NCBI RefSeq assembly: GCF_002019795.1
Contig: NZ_KV917381.1
Span: 4,482,500-4,546,499, forward strand
DNA: 64,000 nt
Source of the DNA: Bacillus alkalicellulosilyticus
Lineage (GTDB): Bacteria; Bacillota; Bacilli; Bacillales; Bacillaceae_F
Direction of reading: 5' to 3'
Shown here: positions 35,801-43,263 of the stretch, piece after piece
How positions within the stretch are numbered: the first letter of the stretch is position 1
How the letters are laid out: each line of letters opens with the position of its first letter
The notes under the pieces: generated by a model
Told to the model about the DNA's origin: nothing
The model's input: only the letters and a program-made list of their open reading frames with translations
Databases searched by the model: none
Made by a program: the position numbers and the translations under genes

Positions 35801-36357
35801 TATACTCACAAATGCTCAAAGAAGCGATTGATGAAAGAAAGGGTGAAACGCCAAAAGAGGAAAAGTTCACTGTTGAAATTGCTTATCAAATAGATGCCTA
35901 TATTCCGGAAAAGTACATTCAAGATTCAAAACAAAAAATTGAAATGTACAAACGTTTTAAAGCCATCGAGTCGGTGGAAGATATTTCTGAGCTTCAAGAG
36001 GAGTTAGTGGATCGGTTTGGTGATTATCCGAAAGAAGTTGACTATTTAATTCATATTGCAAAAATTAAACTCTTAGCGATAAAAGAAAAAATTGAAGAAA
36101 TAACTCAAACTAAAGACCAATGCTCTCTTTTGATTTCAGAAGAAGAAAGTGAAAATATAGATGGAGCAAAATTATTTTTAATCATTGACCAAATTGGAAA
36201 AAACGTATCACTCGGTACAGCAGGCAAAAAAATAAAAATAAATATTAAGACTAAAAACGTCGATGACAAACAGCTGCTAACGACTTGTGAAAAAATAATA
36301 AATCAGTTACACACTGCTAAAAAGGTTACTAATCATCCTGTTCAAGTAGGGAAATAA
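32812..36357 (+). CDS. mfd: Transcription-repair coupling factor Mfd
   Basis: Removes stalled RNA polymerase and recruits UvrA to lesions. ATG 32812 is chosen because TAGGGGGAA precedes it, whereas ATG 32791 has no ribosome-binding site; the product is 1181 residues, close to B. subtilis. It has the UvrB-like N-terminal domains, the CarD-like RNA polymerase interaction domain (GDLVVHANHGVGKYLGIE, about 505-522), the Walker A GDVGYGKTEVA (about 650), DEEQ at about 750, the helicase motif HGQMNERELE, and a C-terminal TRCF domain. All parts appear intact. Confidence 0.97.
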   Translation: MLGLQHYLLENDEFKAVSNSVEANLKEQLIAGLTGSARTLFMAALYRDTKKPQILVTHNLFQAQKLYEDLTSLLENDEVYLYPVNELISAEIAIASPEMKAQRIEVLNKLTGDFKGIIIVPMAGLRRLLPPKELWQKSQIKFSVGSEIEIDRLLKHLVSIGYVRVDMVSAPGEFSIRGGIIDVYPLTEELPLRIELFDTEIDSIRYFSVEDQRSHDKISEVSIGPASEVILYNEDFQHGAKRLEEQLATSLQKIKNKTVKEKMTQHISYEVQQLKGNATFQGMYKYMSLYYDRLTSITDYLSDHFVMVIDEISRVQEMAQSLDKEEGEWLTTLIEQGEMVRDIHISKEFSEIIHQSNYPIIYMSLFLRHVPGTNPLNIVSMNCKSMQNFHGQLHLLKSESERWEKSKYKVVFLAANKERAKRLRHVLEDYKINAELLDGVGRTLPEATQIMIGDLNSGFELPHQKLVVITEEEVFTKKVKRTQRKQKISNAERIKSYSELQVGDLVVHANHGVGKYLGIETLEINGVHKDYLHLRYAGNDKLYVPVEQIDQVQKFVGSEDKDPKIYALGGNDWKKVKRKVRSSVEDIADDLIKLYAEREASKGYAYSKDVPEQIEFEASFPYQETEDQIRAISEIKKDMEMERPMDRLLCGDVGYGKTEVAIRAAFKAIMDGKQVAILVPTTILAQQHYETIRERFAEHAIGIGVLSRFKTKKEQTETMKGIKNGTVDIVVGTHRLLSKDVQFKDLGLLIVDEEQRFGVTHKEKIKQMKANIDVLTLTATPIPRTLHMSMLGVRDLSVIETPPENRFPVQTYVVEYNASLVKEAIERELTRGGQVYVLYNRVETISQMAEQINSLIPDSRVSFAHGQMNERELESIMLDFLEGNSDVLVTTTIIETGVDIPNVNTLIICDADRMGLSQLYQIRGRVGRSNRVAYAYFTYQKDKVLTEVAEKRLQAIKEFTELGSGFKIAMRDLSIRGAGNLLGAQQHGFIESVGFDLYSQMLKEAIDERKGETPKEEKFTVEIAYQIDAYIPEKYIQDSKQKIEMYKRFKAIESVEDISELQEELVDRFGDYPKEVDYLIHIAKIKLLAIKEKIEEITQTKDQCSLLISEEESENIDGAKLFLIIDQIGKNVSLGTAGKKIKINIKTKNVDDKQLLTTCEKIINQLHTAKKVTNHPVQVGK

Positions 36358-36433
36358 CAGGAACCTCACTACCTCTAATCGTTGTATTTGGTGGATATAG
36401 GTCAATTGGAACAATACGGAATTTCAATTTTGG

Positions 36434-36463
36434 TGAATAGTTCTTTCCTAACTATAGATAATA
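36434..36463 (+). promoter_or_regulatory. Candidate sigma-G promoter of spoVT
   Basis: TGAATA (36434-36439) and GATAATA (36457-36463), spaced 17, resemble the sigma-G elements TGMATA and CATNNTA. The first -10 base deviates. spoVT is a sigma-G gene in B. subtilis. Confidence 0.4.
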
Positions 36464-36550
36464 TAGACAAGACGGAAACAAATTGAAGATAGTTGTTCAA
36501 ATTACCATTTTCCAACGCTACTACATCATTAGAAAGTGAGGCATCGAGGT

Positions 36551-37090
36551 ATGAAAGCAACTGGAATTGTTCGTCGTATTGATGACTTAGGTCGTGTAGT
36601 TATCCCAAAGGAGATTCGCCGTACTCTACGTATACGCGAAGGAGATCCATTAGAAATCTTTGTCGACAGAGATGGTGAAGTTATTTTAAAGAAATATTCA
36701 CCAATTTCTGAACTGGGTGATTTTGCAAAGGAATATGCAGAAGCCCTTTACGATAGTTTGAATCACACGGTTCTGATTGCTGACCGAGATACATACATTG
36801 CTGTATCTGGTGGTTCTAAGAAAGAGTATCACAACAAAGCAATTGGTGAGTTGGTTGAATCTACAATGGATGAACGAAAGTCTCGTGTAGAAGCAGGAGG
36901 CGGAGAGTTTAATATTGTAGGCGACCACAAAGAAGATGTGAAGGGAATGGTTATTTCCCCAATCATTGCAAACGGAGATCCTATAGGTGCTGTTGTCATG
37001 GTCAATAAGGATGAGAAATTCTCCGGAGAAGTTGAACAAAAGCTTGCAGAAACAGCTGCAGGATTCCTAGCAAGACAAATGGAACAGTAA
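36551..37090 (+). CDS. spoVT: Stage V sporulation protein T
   Basis: Forespore regulator that modulates sigma-G genes. ATG 36551 gives MKATGIVRRIDDLGRVVIP and 179 residues, the B. subtilis length; the ribosome-binding site is AGTGAGG, nine bases upstream. The N-terminal 50 residues are an AbrB-type DNA-binding domain, paralogous to AbrB at 16597, and the rest is a GAF-like domain (ISELGDFAKEYAEALYD onward). It is monocistronic with a strong hairpin behind it. Confidence 0.96.
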   Translation: MKATGIVRRIDDLGRVVIPKEIRRTLRIREGDPLEIFVDRDGEVILKKYSPISELGDFAKEYAEALYDSLNHTVLIADRDTYIAVSGGSKKEYHNKAIGELVESTMDERKSRVEAGGGEFNIVGDHKEDVKGMVISPIIANGDPIGAVVMVNKDEKFSGEVEQKLAETAAGFLARQMEQ

Positions 37091-37100
37091 GATGTTAACA

Positions 37101-37147
37101 AGAGGGTGTGACAAAAGGTGTTTTTTACCTTTTGTCACACCCTTTAT
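37101..37147 (+). terminator. Long terminator hairpin after spoVT
   Basis: AGGGTGTGACAAAAGGT (37103-37119) and ACCTTTTGTCACACCCT (37127-37143) form a perfect 17-bp stem with a 7-base loop. The trailing T tract is short (CCTTTATG). Confidence 0.75.
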
Positions 37148-37176
37148 GTAATGAGAGAACCGCCACTATCTTTTAA

Positions 37177-37326
37177 AGCAAGTTGTGAGTGGTTTTTCTC
37201 ACAACTTGCTGAAGTGAGTGGTTTTTCTCACAACTTGCTGAAGTGAGTGGTTTTTCTCACAACTTGCTGAAGTGAGTGGTTTTTCTCACAACTTGCTGAA
37301 GTGAGTGGTTTTTCTCACAACTTGCT
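37177..37326. repeat. 29-bp tandem repeat, five copies, built on a hairpin
   Basis: GTGAGTGG begins at 37185, 37214, 37243, 37272 and 37301, a period of exactly 29 with identical units. The first arm AAAGCAAGTTGTGAG (37175-37189) is complementary to the CTCACAACTTGCTTT that ends the last unit, and to the CTCACAACTTGCT of the others. No spacers separate the units. The rest of the gap 37327-37445 shows nothing clear. Confidence 0.92.
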
Positions 37327-37422
37327 TTGTAGAGAGTATACTATTGCAGATGCTAGTTACGTCTCATTCCCTTTTTTTCATCGAGTGTAATACAAGGCGC
37401 CTTTGCTATTGCCCTATCCATG

Positions 37423-37451
37423 GGACGTTGTAGCTTTTGATATGGTATAAT
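37423..37451 (+). promoter_or_regulatory. Extended -10 promoter for yabM
   Basis: TGG followed by TATAAT (37446-37451) is a consensus extended -10; the -35 region GGGACG-like around 37422-37428 is weak. The predicted start near 37458 rules out long leaders. Confidence 0.55.
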
Positions 37452-37486
37452 GGCGGAAGTTAGCAAGGATGGAAGGGGAAGGGTAT

Positions 37487-39097
37487 GTGAGTGCAGAGAG
37501 TGAACATATCCGCAAATTTTGGCAGGGAGCACTATTGCTCTCGATTGCTGCACTTATAGCTAAAGTTATGAGTGCCATCTATAGAGTTCCATACCAAAAT
37601 ATTGCAGGTGATGTAGGGTTTTATGTGTATCAACAGGTGTACCCTTTTTATGGTATAGCTTTTACACTGTCAATGTATGGATTTCCAGTCATCATTTCGA
37701 GATTAATGTCTGAAGAAAGGCAATTATCAAATAGAAATCATATTATGGGTTTGTCCTTTCAAATCCTTTTTATAGTATTTGTGGTAACAGGGGGGCTATT
37801 TTTTCTTTCGGCAGGTTTATTAGCGACTATTATGGGGGATTCAAAGCTAGTAGTACCACTACAAATTGCAGCTTTATCGTTTTTGTTTGTACCTTTTTTA
37901 TCGGTATTACGGGGTGTATTTCAGGGAGAAGGAAATATGTTGCCAACCGCTTTGTCTCATGTGATTGAACAAGCGATAAGAGTTGTATTAATTCTGTTGT
38001 TGGCATATTATTTCGTCACTAATGGGTTTGGTGCTTATGCGGCTGGAACCGGTGCCATGATTGTCTCTGTTCTTGCAAGCTTTGTAAGTATTTTATTTTT
38101 ATTTTTATTCTTCATACGAAAGCATTCAATTCGAAGTTTCTTTTCGATTTCGTTTTCTAAAAGCAACTGGAAAATAGCCAGAACAGTCATCGCCGACGGC
38201 GTATTATTTAGCTTGTCTGCGTTAATACTTTTATCATTTCAATTAGTTGATTCTTTAACGATTCTGCGTTTGTTACAAGGCAGTGGAGTTTACATTGAAA
38301 CGGCGAAGGAAGCAAAAGGTATTTTTGACCGAGGACAGCCTTTAATTCAATTTGGTACAATTATTGCTACATCAATTGCTTTATCACTTGTTCCTGCTAT
38401 TGCCTCAGCAATGGCCCGAGGGATGGAAAAAGCGGCCCAAATACAAGCTGAGTTAACGTTACGACTAACCGTAATCATCGGATTAGCCGCTTCAATTGGT
38501 TTATTTATCATCATAAAACCGACAAATCGAATGCTTTTTACAAACGATGCTGGGTCCGAAGTTCTTGCGATATTATCGTTAAGCATTGTCTTTAGCTCTG
38601 TAGTTATTATTACAGCTGCTGTTCTACAAGGATACGGGAAAATACAACAGTCAGCAGTACATATAGGCGTTGGTTTGCTATGTAAAATTATCTTAAATAT
38701 TATACTTATTCCATTTTTAGATACAATGGGTGCAGCCGTAAGTACGGTTCTCGGCTTAGCACTTATCGCATTTTTAAATAGTCGATTAATACTGGTCAGC
38801 CGCGGGGCTGTTTTTACCGAGAAAAGAAAAATATACGGTATTATTGGTGCCGTTTCTTTCATGGTATTAGTCACAACCTTTTGGAAAGAAGGGATGGAGC
38901 TTATCCCAATCCCATATGAACTAAATGTAAGATTATACGATGGGGTGATAGCCTTGACAAGTTCTATGGTCGGAGCTATTTGCTTAGGTTTCTTGTTGTT
39001 GCGATGGCAGGTATTTTCTGAAGAGGAGTTAGCGTCTTCTTCTACGCTAGTAAAGATAGCAAAGGTCATTCAAAAAAGGAGAATTTCAAATGAATAA
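37487..39097 (+). CDS. yabM: MOP-superfamily polysaccharide exporter/flippase (YabM, SpoVB-like)
   Basis: An integral membrane protein of the MurJ/SpoVB/Wzx group with about 14 hydrophobic segments, likely moving lipid-linked saccharides across the membrane. GTG 37487 is preferred (SD GGAAGGGG, MSAESEHIRKFWQGALLL) over ATG 37469, which lies only about 11 bases after the predicted transcription start. The product is 536 residues, typical for the family. The end overlaps yabN by eight bases. The lipid substrate cannot be told from sequence. Confidence 0.88.
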   Translation: MSAESEHIRKFWQGALLLSIAALIAKVMSAIYRVPYQNIAGDVGFYVYQQVYPFYGIAFTLSMYGFPVIISRLMSEERQLSNRNHIMGLSFQILFIVFVVTGGLFFLSAGLLATIMGDSKLVVPLQIAALSFLFVPFLSVLRGVFQGEGNMLPTALSHVIEQAIRVVLILLLAYYFVTNGFGAYAAGTGAMIVSVLASFVSILFLFLFFIRKHSIRSFFSISFSKSNWKIARTVIADGVLFSLSALILLSFQLVDSLTILRLLQGSGVYIETAKEAKGIFDRGQPLIQFGTIIATSIALSLVPAIASAMARGMEKAAQIQAELTLRLTVIIGLAASIGLFIIIKPTNRMLFTNDAGSEVLAILSLSIVFSSVVIITAAVLQGYGKIQQSAVHIGVGLLCKIILNIILIPFLDTMGAAVSTVLGLALIAFLNSRLILVSRGAVFTEKRKIYGIIGAVSFMVLVTTFWKEGMELIPIPYELNVRLYDGVIALTSSMVGAICLGFLLLRWQVFSEEELASSSTLVKIAKVIQKRRISNE

Positions 39098-40553
39098 AGT
39101 TACTGTCATTGGGTTAGGAGCAGGAAATTTAGACCAAATGCCGCTAGGAGTATACAGAGAAATCAAACAATCGGCAGCTTTGTTTGTAAGAACCAAAGAT
39201 CATCCAGTTCTAGAAGAGCTTGTCACAGAAGGAGTCGAGTTTACTTCGTTTGATGACTTGTATGAAAAAAACGTTCAGTTTGAAACGGTGTATGAGTCTA
39301 TTGTTGAAGAGTTAGTAAAGCAGGCGAAGCAAAGAAACATTACATATGCAGTACCAGGTCATCCTTTTGTTGCGGAGCAAACGGTACAACTGTTAGTTCA
39401 AGCCGCGAAAGAACAGTCATTTTCTTTAGAGTTTATAGGTGGTCAAAGCTTTTTAGATCCTATGTTCACAGCGGTTCAAATTGATCCGATAGAGGGTTGT
39501 CAAGTCGTAGACGGGACAAGCTTAGTGAAAGAAACGTTGCAAGTTAGACAACACATTGTCATTTGTCAGGTATATGACTCGTTCATTGCCTCTGAAGTGA
39601 AACTAACACTAATGGAACTCTTGCCAGATGATTATGAAGTCGTTGTGGCTACGGCAGTAGGATTGCCGGAACAACACCTACAACGCGTTAAATTATTTGA
39701 ACTTGACCGAAATGTACCATTAAGTAACTTAACGGCAGTTTATGTACCACCAGTTAAAGATAACTCGTTGTTATACCAAGATTTTTCAATGTTACGTGAC
39801 GTCATCCGAACGCTACGAGGACCGAATGGTTGTCCTTGGGACAAAGAACAAACTCATGCTTCATTGAAGCGCTATTTAATTGAAGAAGCGTACGAAGTCT
39901 TAGAGGCAATTGATGAAGAGGATGATGATAACCTCGTAGAAGAGTTAGGAGATGTTCTTCTTCAAGTGATGCTTCATGCTCAAATTGGGGAGGACGAAGG
40001 TTGGTTTTCTGTAGACGACATCATTCGCACGTTAACAGAAAAAATGATTCGTCGTCATCCACATGTATTTGCAGAAGTGGACGTTTCCAATTCTGATGAA
40101 GTGGTAAAGAATTGGGATGACATTAAGAAAGCCGAAAAACAGGGTAAAACAAACGACGAATCCATTATTAATTCGATTCCAAAAGGGATGCCTTCTCTTC
40201 TAAAGGCATATGAGCTACAAAAAGCAACAGCTAAAGTAGGGTTTGATTGGAATGAACCTGCACCGATTTGGATGAAGCTCCAAGAAGAAATTGCTGAGTT
40301 TTTTGCAGAAATTAAAGTGGGAAATACAGAAAAGATGGGTAAAGAGTTTGGTGACCTTTTATTTGTTGTCGTTAACTTGGGGCGTCATTATGGTATTCAC
40401 CCTGAGGAGGCATTACAAGCGACAAACGTAAAATTTACAAAACGTTTTCAGCTAATTGAAAATGAATTACAACGTAGAAATCTATCGTTTTCAGACGTCA
40501 CCTTAGAAGAACTTGACGAAATATGGGAAGAAACGAAGAAAAAATATAAATGA
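39090..40553 (+). CDS. yabN: YabN: tetrapyrrole-methylase-like domain fused to MazG NTP pyrophosphohydrolase
   Basis: A 487-residue two-domain protein. The first ~220 residues resemble the SAM-dependent tetrapyrrole (corrin/porphyrin) methylase fold (KVTVIGLGAGNLDQMPLGVY, YAVPGHPFVAEQTV). The rest is MazG, with GPNGCPWDKEQTHASLKRYL, EEAYEVLEAI, and a second repeat EEIAEFFAEI...EFGDLLF. MazG hydrolyses nucleoside triphosphates to monophosphates and probably cleans the nucleotide pool. It overlaps yabM and is followed by rqcP after ten bases. Confidence 0.93.
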   Translation: MNKVTVIGLGAGNLDQMPLGVYREIKQSAALFVRTKDHPVLEELVTEGVEFTSFDDLYEKNVQFETVYESIVEELVKQAKQRNITYAVPGHPFVAEQTVQLLVQAAKEQSFSLEFIGGQSFLDPMFTAVQIDPIEGCQVVDGTSLVKETLQVRQHIVICQVYDSFIASEVKLTLMELLPDDYEVVVATAVGLPEQHLQRVKLFELDRNVPLSNLTAVYVPPVKDNSLLYQDFSMLRDVIRTLRGPNGCPWDKEQTHASLKRYLIEEAYEVLEAIDEEDDDNLVEELGDVLLQVMLHAQIGEDEGWFSVDDIIRTLTEKMIRRHPHVFAEVDVSNSDEVVKNWDDIKKAEKQGKTNDESIINSIPKGMPSLLKAYELQKATAKVGFDWNEPAPIWMKLQEEIAEFFAEIKVGNTEKMGKEFGDLLFVVVNLGRHYGIHPEEALQATNVKFTKRFQLIENELQRRNLSFSDVTLEELDEIWEETKKKYK

Positions 40554-40563
40554 GGTGTAGTCG

Positions 40564-40842
40564 GTGAGATTAGATAAATTTTTAAAGGTATCTCGTATTA
40601 TTAAACGAAGAACGGTTGCTAAAGAAATTGCAGATCAAGGTCGAATTACAGTAAACGGAAATGTAGCAAAAGCAGGAACAGAGGTGAAGACGGGAGATGA
40701 ACTAGTCATTCGCTTCGGTCATAAATTAATAACGGTAGTTGTCAATGAGTTAAAGGCAACATCGAAGAAAGAAGAAGCGTCTCAGATGTATACAGTCGTA
40801 AAAGAAGAGGCAATTAAGGATCCAGTGGACGAACTTTTTTAA
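40564..40842 (+). CDS. rqcP: RqcP, S4-domain ribosome quality control factor (YabO)
   Basis: RqcP (Hsp15-like) binds the 50S-peptidyl-tRNA complex and supports poly-alanine tailing by RqcH on stalled ribosomes. The 92-residue protein starts with GTG 40564 after GAGGTGTAG. An S4 RNA-binding domain occupies about 1-60 (MRLDKFLKVSRIIKRRTVAKE, quoted in part). A short acidic C-terminal extension follows. It ends the yabM-yabN-rqcP unit. Confidence 0.93.
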   Translation: MRLDKFLKVSRIIKRRTVAKEIADQGRITVNGNVAKAGTEVKTGDELVIRFGHKLITVVVNELKATSKKEEASQMYTVVKEEAIKDPVDELF

Positions 40843-40848
40843 GGCTTG

Positions 40849-40877
40849 TTCTATTCTCGATCTCCCCATCATAGAAT
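40849..40877 (+). promoter_or_regulatory. Candidate sigma-E promoter of yabP
   Basis: TTCTATT (40849-40855), a 14-base spacer, and CATAGAAT (40870-40877) match the sigma-E pattern KMATATT-N14-CATACANT at most positions. The -10 differs by one base. yabP and yabQ are sigma-E genes in B. subtilis. Confidence 0.65.
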
Positions 40878-40907
40878 TGAGGTAAAAGCCTTCAAGGGGG
40901 AGTATAT

Positions 40908-41216
40908 ATGGATAATTACGAGTTTGGGACACCAATGGGCCAAGGACGAACAACAAAAGAGCATGATATAAAGCTAAGGGGTAGAAGAAAGCTTGATATT
41001 ACAGGAGTTAAGCAAGTGGAAAGCTTTGATAATGAAGAATTCTTACTTGAAACTGAAATGGGTTTTCTATCAATCCGTGGCCAAAACCTACACATGAAAA
41101 ATTTAAATGTTGAGCAAGGGTTAGTTTCTATTGAAGGTAGAATATATGATTTAGTATATCTTGACCAAGCTCAAGGGGACAAATCCAAAGGCTTCTTTGG
41201 GAAGTTGTTCAAGTGA
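40908..41216 (+). CDS. yabP: Sporulation protein YabP
   Basis: A mother-cell protein needed for cortex formation in B. subtilis. The 102-residue product starts with ATG 40908 after AAGGGGGAG. It is a soluble-looking YabP/YqfC-type protein (HDIKLRGRRKLDITGVKQVESF, quoted in part) with a beta-rich core and no membrane segment. The stop overlaps the yabQ start (GTGA), so the two are translationally coupled. The molecular function is unknown. Confidence 0.93.
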   Translation: MDNYEFGTPMGQGRTTKEHDIKLRGRRKLDITGVKQVESFDNEEFLLETEMGFLSIRGQNLHMKNLNVEQGLVSIEGRIYDLVYLDQAQGDKSKGFFGKLFK

Positions 41217-41809
41217 CCTTAACTATACAATTAAATACGATGCTGTCCATGATAGCTATGGGAATTTGGTTAGGAGCGGCTATAGATACATATAGCCGTT
41301 TCACAAAACAAAGACGAGCTTTCCACTGGCTTACAGCTTGTAACGATGTCCTTTTTTGGATCATTCAAGGTCTATTCGTGTTTTACATTCTGCTAAAAGT
41401 AAACCAAGGAGAGCTTCGTTTTTATGTTTTTCTAGCACTGGTTTGTGGCTATGCTGGTTACCGTGCTCTTTTAGAAAGTTACTATAAACGTTTTTTAGAG
41501 AAATGTATTCAATTTTTTATTTCGTTATTTCGAATTTTTCGCTCCCTTTTCTTTACACTTTTATACAATCCGTTAAAATGGTTATTGAAACTGTTGTACA
41601 GCTTATGTATGATGATAATAACTGCATTGATAACGGTAGTCCTATTTTTGCTTAATCTAATCCTTAAGCCACTATCTTGGCTAGGGATGGGGTTGTATAA
41701 ACTAACGAGACTTGATAGGCTAGTAGATACTGTTATGAATACAAAAACAATTCAAGTTGTCCGTTCGTTTATTCAGCGAATTAGGAAGGGAAACAAGGAG
41801 GATGAGTAA
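41213..41809 (+). CDS. yabQ: Spore cortex biosynthesis protein YabQ
   Basis: A polytopic membrane protein of 198 residues required for spore cortex, located in the outer forespore membrane in B. subtilis. The GTG 41213 start overlaps the yabP stop; the ribosome-binding site is weak, consistent with coupling. About four or five hydrophobic segments (12-28, 45-62, 68-84, 110-125, 128-150) are followed by a basic tail. It overlaps divIC by one base. Confidence 0.92.
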   Translation: MTLTIQLNTMLSMIAMGIWLGAAIDTYSRFTKQRRAFHWLTACNDVLFWIIQGLFVFYILLKVNQGELRFYVFLALVCGYAGYRALLESYYKRFLEKCIQFFISLFRIFRSLFFTLLYNPLKWLLKLLYSLCMMIITALITVVLFLLNLILKPLSWLGMGLYKLTRLDRLVDTVMNTKTIQVVRSFIQRIRKGNKEDE

Positions 41810-42183
41810 TGGAGCGGAAAAGGAAAGTAAGAGAGCTAGATTCTTCTTATATTAGACAATATGAACAAGTGTCTGATGAAAAAATTCGCAAACAAAAAGG
41901 CCTCATTCGTCGGTTGACCGCTCTTTTTTTAATTGGTGCTGTAGTGGGTACAATGATTACTATGGCAATTCACACCCAAGTTAAAGCTCTTGAAGAAAAA
42001 GAAGAGCAGAAACAAGAACTACAAGCGAAACTTAAGGAACTAGAGGATGAGCAAAGCTTTTTAGAGCAAGAAGTGATAAATTATAATGATTTAGAATATA
42101 TTGCTGAAGTGGCTCGTCGAGATTATTTTCTTTCGAAAGAGGGCGAAACCCTATTTAAATTGCCAAATGCTTCATCTGATTGA
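41809..42183 (+). CDS. divIC: Cell-division protein DivIC
   Basis: Bitopic divisome protein that works with FtsL and DivIB at the septum. The 124-residue protein has a basic cytoplasmic N-terminus, one membrane segment (about 38-56) and an extracellular coiled coil (about 60-90). The family's VARRDYFLSKEGETLFKLP segment is near the end. ATG 41809 lies in the yabQ stop, with AAGGAGGATG upstream. Confidence 0.95.
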   Translation: MERKRKVRELDSSYIRQYEQVSDEKIRKQKGLIRRLTALFLIGAVVGTMITMAIHTQVKALEEKEEQKQELQAKLKELEDEQSFLEQEVINYNDLEYIAEVARRDYFLSKEGETLFKLPNASSD

Positions 42184-42209
42184 CACTCTTTTTTTCCATC
42201 AGGTATAAT
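42180..42209 (+). promoter_or_regulatory. Sigma-A promoter of yabR
   Basis: TTGACA (42180-42185, overlapping the divIC stop) and TATAAT (42204-42209) are spaced 18. Confidence 0.75.
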
Positions 42210-42257
42210 AAATTAAAATTAAATATATTTATTTTTTTAAGGAGGAGCAATTTTTTC

Positions 42258-42710
42258 ATGTCAATCGAAGTAGGCAGCAAGTTGCAAGGGAAAGTAACAG
42301 GTATTACCCATTTTGGGGCATTTGTGGAGCTGCCAGGTGGTACAACTGGTCTTGTCCATATTAGTGAAGTCGCGGATAATTACGTAAAAGATATTAACGA
42401 GTTTCTCAAAGTTGGTGATGAGGTAACCGTTAAAGTTGTTAACGTAGAGAATGATGGCAAGATTGGTTTATCCATTCGAAAAGCTCAAGATCGCCCTGCA
42501 GAAACAAGCAATACAAGACCCCCACGTCCACCGCGTCCGAAAGGTCAGTTTGGCGGAGGTTCAAAAGGACCGCAACGAAACCAACGTCCACCACAGTTAT
42601 CATTTGAGGATAAGATGAATCGATTCTTAAAAGATAGTGAAGAACGGTTATCGACTATTAAACGTAATACAGAATCTAAACGAGGTGGTCGTGGAGCGCG
42701 TCGTGGCTAG
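42258..42710 (+). CDS. yabR: S1-domain RNA-binding protein YabR
   Basis: A 150-residue protein with an S1 OB-fold at the N-terminus (about 3-72, GSKLQGKVTGITHFGAFVEL and GLVHISEVADNYV). ATG 42258 follows AAGGAGGAG. The remainder is a proline/glycine-rich, basic linker (RPPRPPRPKGQFGGG), a short helix (SFEDKMNRFLKDSEERL) and a KRGGRGARRG tail. Binding to RNA or to ribosomes is likely; no precise function is established. In-frame sequence from 42180 upstream overlaps the promoter and is not used. Confidence 0.92.
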   Translation: MSIEVGSKLQGKVTGITHFGAFVELPGGTTGLVHISEVADNYVKDINEFLKVGDEVTVKVVNVENDGKIGLSIRKAQDRPAETSNTRPPRPPRPKGQFGGGSKGPQRNQRPPQLSFEDKMNRFLKDSEERLSTIKRNTESKRGGRGARRG

Positions 42711-42744
42711 ACTTGCTGGCTCACTTTTTTTATAATAATTTAAG

Positions 42745-42778
42745 AAGACAGGCGTGTGTTGCGCTTGTCTTTCATTTT
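42745..42778 (+). terminator. Terminator after yabR
   Basis: AAGACAgGCG and GCGcTTGTCTT form a stem followed by T-rich sequence. Confidence 0.7.
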
Positions 42779-42806
42779 GTGCTAGAAGTTTTCATGTTAG
42801 AGTTAG

Positions 42807-42835
42807 TTGACACTGGATAGTTTATATTGTATATT
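42807..42835 (+). promoter_or_regulatory. tRNA-Met promoter
   Basis: TTGACA (42807-42812) and TATATT (42830-42835) with a 17-base spacer, about 31 bases before the tRNA. Confidence 0.85.
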
Positions 42836-42865
42836 ATTAAATGTCGCATTAATCGACAAAGTCTT

Positions 42866-42942
42866 GGCGGTGTAGCTCAGCTGGCTAGAGCGTACGGTTC
42901 ATACCCGTGAGGTCGGGGGTTCGATCCCCTCCGCCGCTACCA
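42866..42942 (+). tRNA. tRNA-Met (CAT), elongator type
   Basis: A 77-nt cloverleaf with encoded CCA: acceptor GGCGGTG/CGCCGCT, D arm GCTCAGCTGGCTAGAGC, anticodon CAT at 42900-42902, T arm GGGGGTTCGATCCCC. A single tRNA at this locus matches B. subtilis trnSL-Met; the neighbouring trnSL-Glu is missing. A CAT anticodon could in principle be Ile2 after modification, but the match to the Met gene is close. Confidence 0.95.
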
Positions 42943-42953
42943 ATACATAATCT

Positions 42954-42985
42954 AAACCTACATCTTCTATGGTGTAGGTTTTTTG
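42954..42985 (+). terminator. Terminator after tRNA-Met
   Basis: AAACCTACA and TGTAGGTTT form a stem followed by a T run. Confidence 0.9.
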
Positions 42986-43010
42986 TATGGGTTGTTCGTC
43001 TTAATCTTAA

Positions 43011-43187
43011 CGGACATACGTTCCTTTATTTCCTTTAAAAATGGGATTTTGTAAGCGTATCGGACATAGGACCCCTTATTTATGCATAAAGACGTTAGTT
43101 TTGCTAAATTTTTCAAAAATAAGGCACCTGGTGTCCGCTACAACAATAAAAACTAAAAAAAACGTGAAATAAGGTCTTCTGTGTCCG
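43011..43187. repeat. Four copies of a 21-bp motif in mirror arrangement
   Basis: The motif CGGACA-N7-CCTTATTT occurs on the plus strand at 43011 (one base different) and 43061, and on the minus strand at 43117-43137 and 43167-43187. Both pairs have a 50-base pitch, and the whole array is symmetric about 43099. Sequences between the motifs are not well conserved. Confidence 0.85.
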
Positions 43188-43263
43188 TTAGAAAATGTAA
43201 AGGTTGGCGAACAAAAAGCTTTGGGGTGTATCAATGAAAGAGAAGCCCTGCAGGATAACTCAG

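Noticed and set aside
37177..37326. Possible CRISPR array
   Set aside because: The 29-bp period resembles CRISPR repeats, but the units touch each other with no spacers and there are no cas genes nearby.
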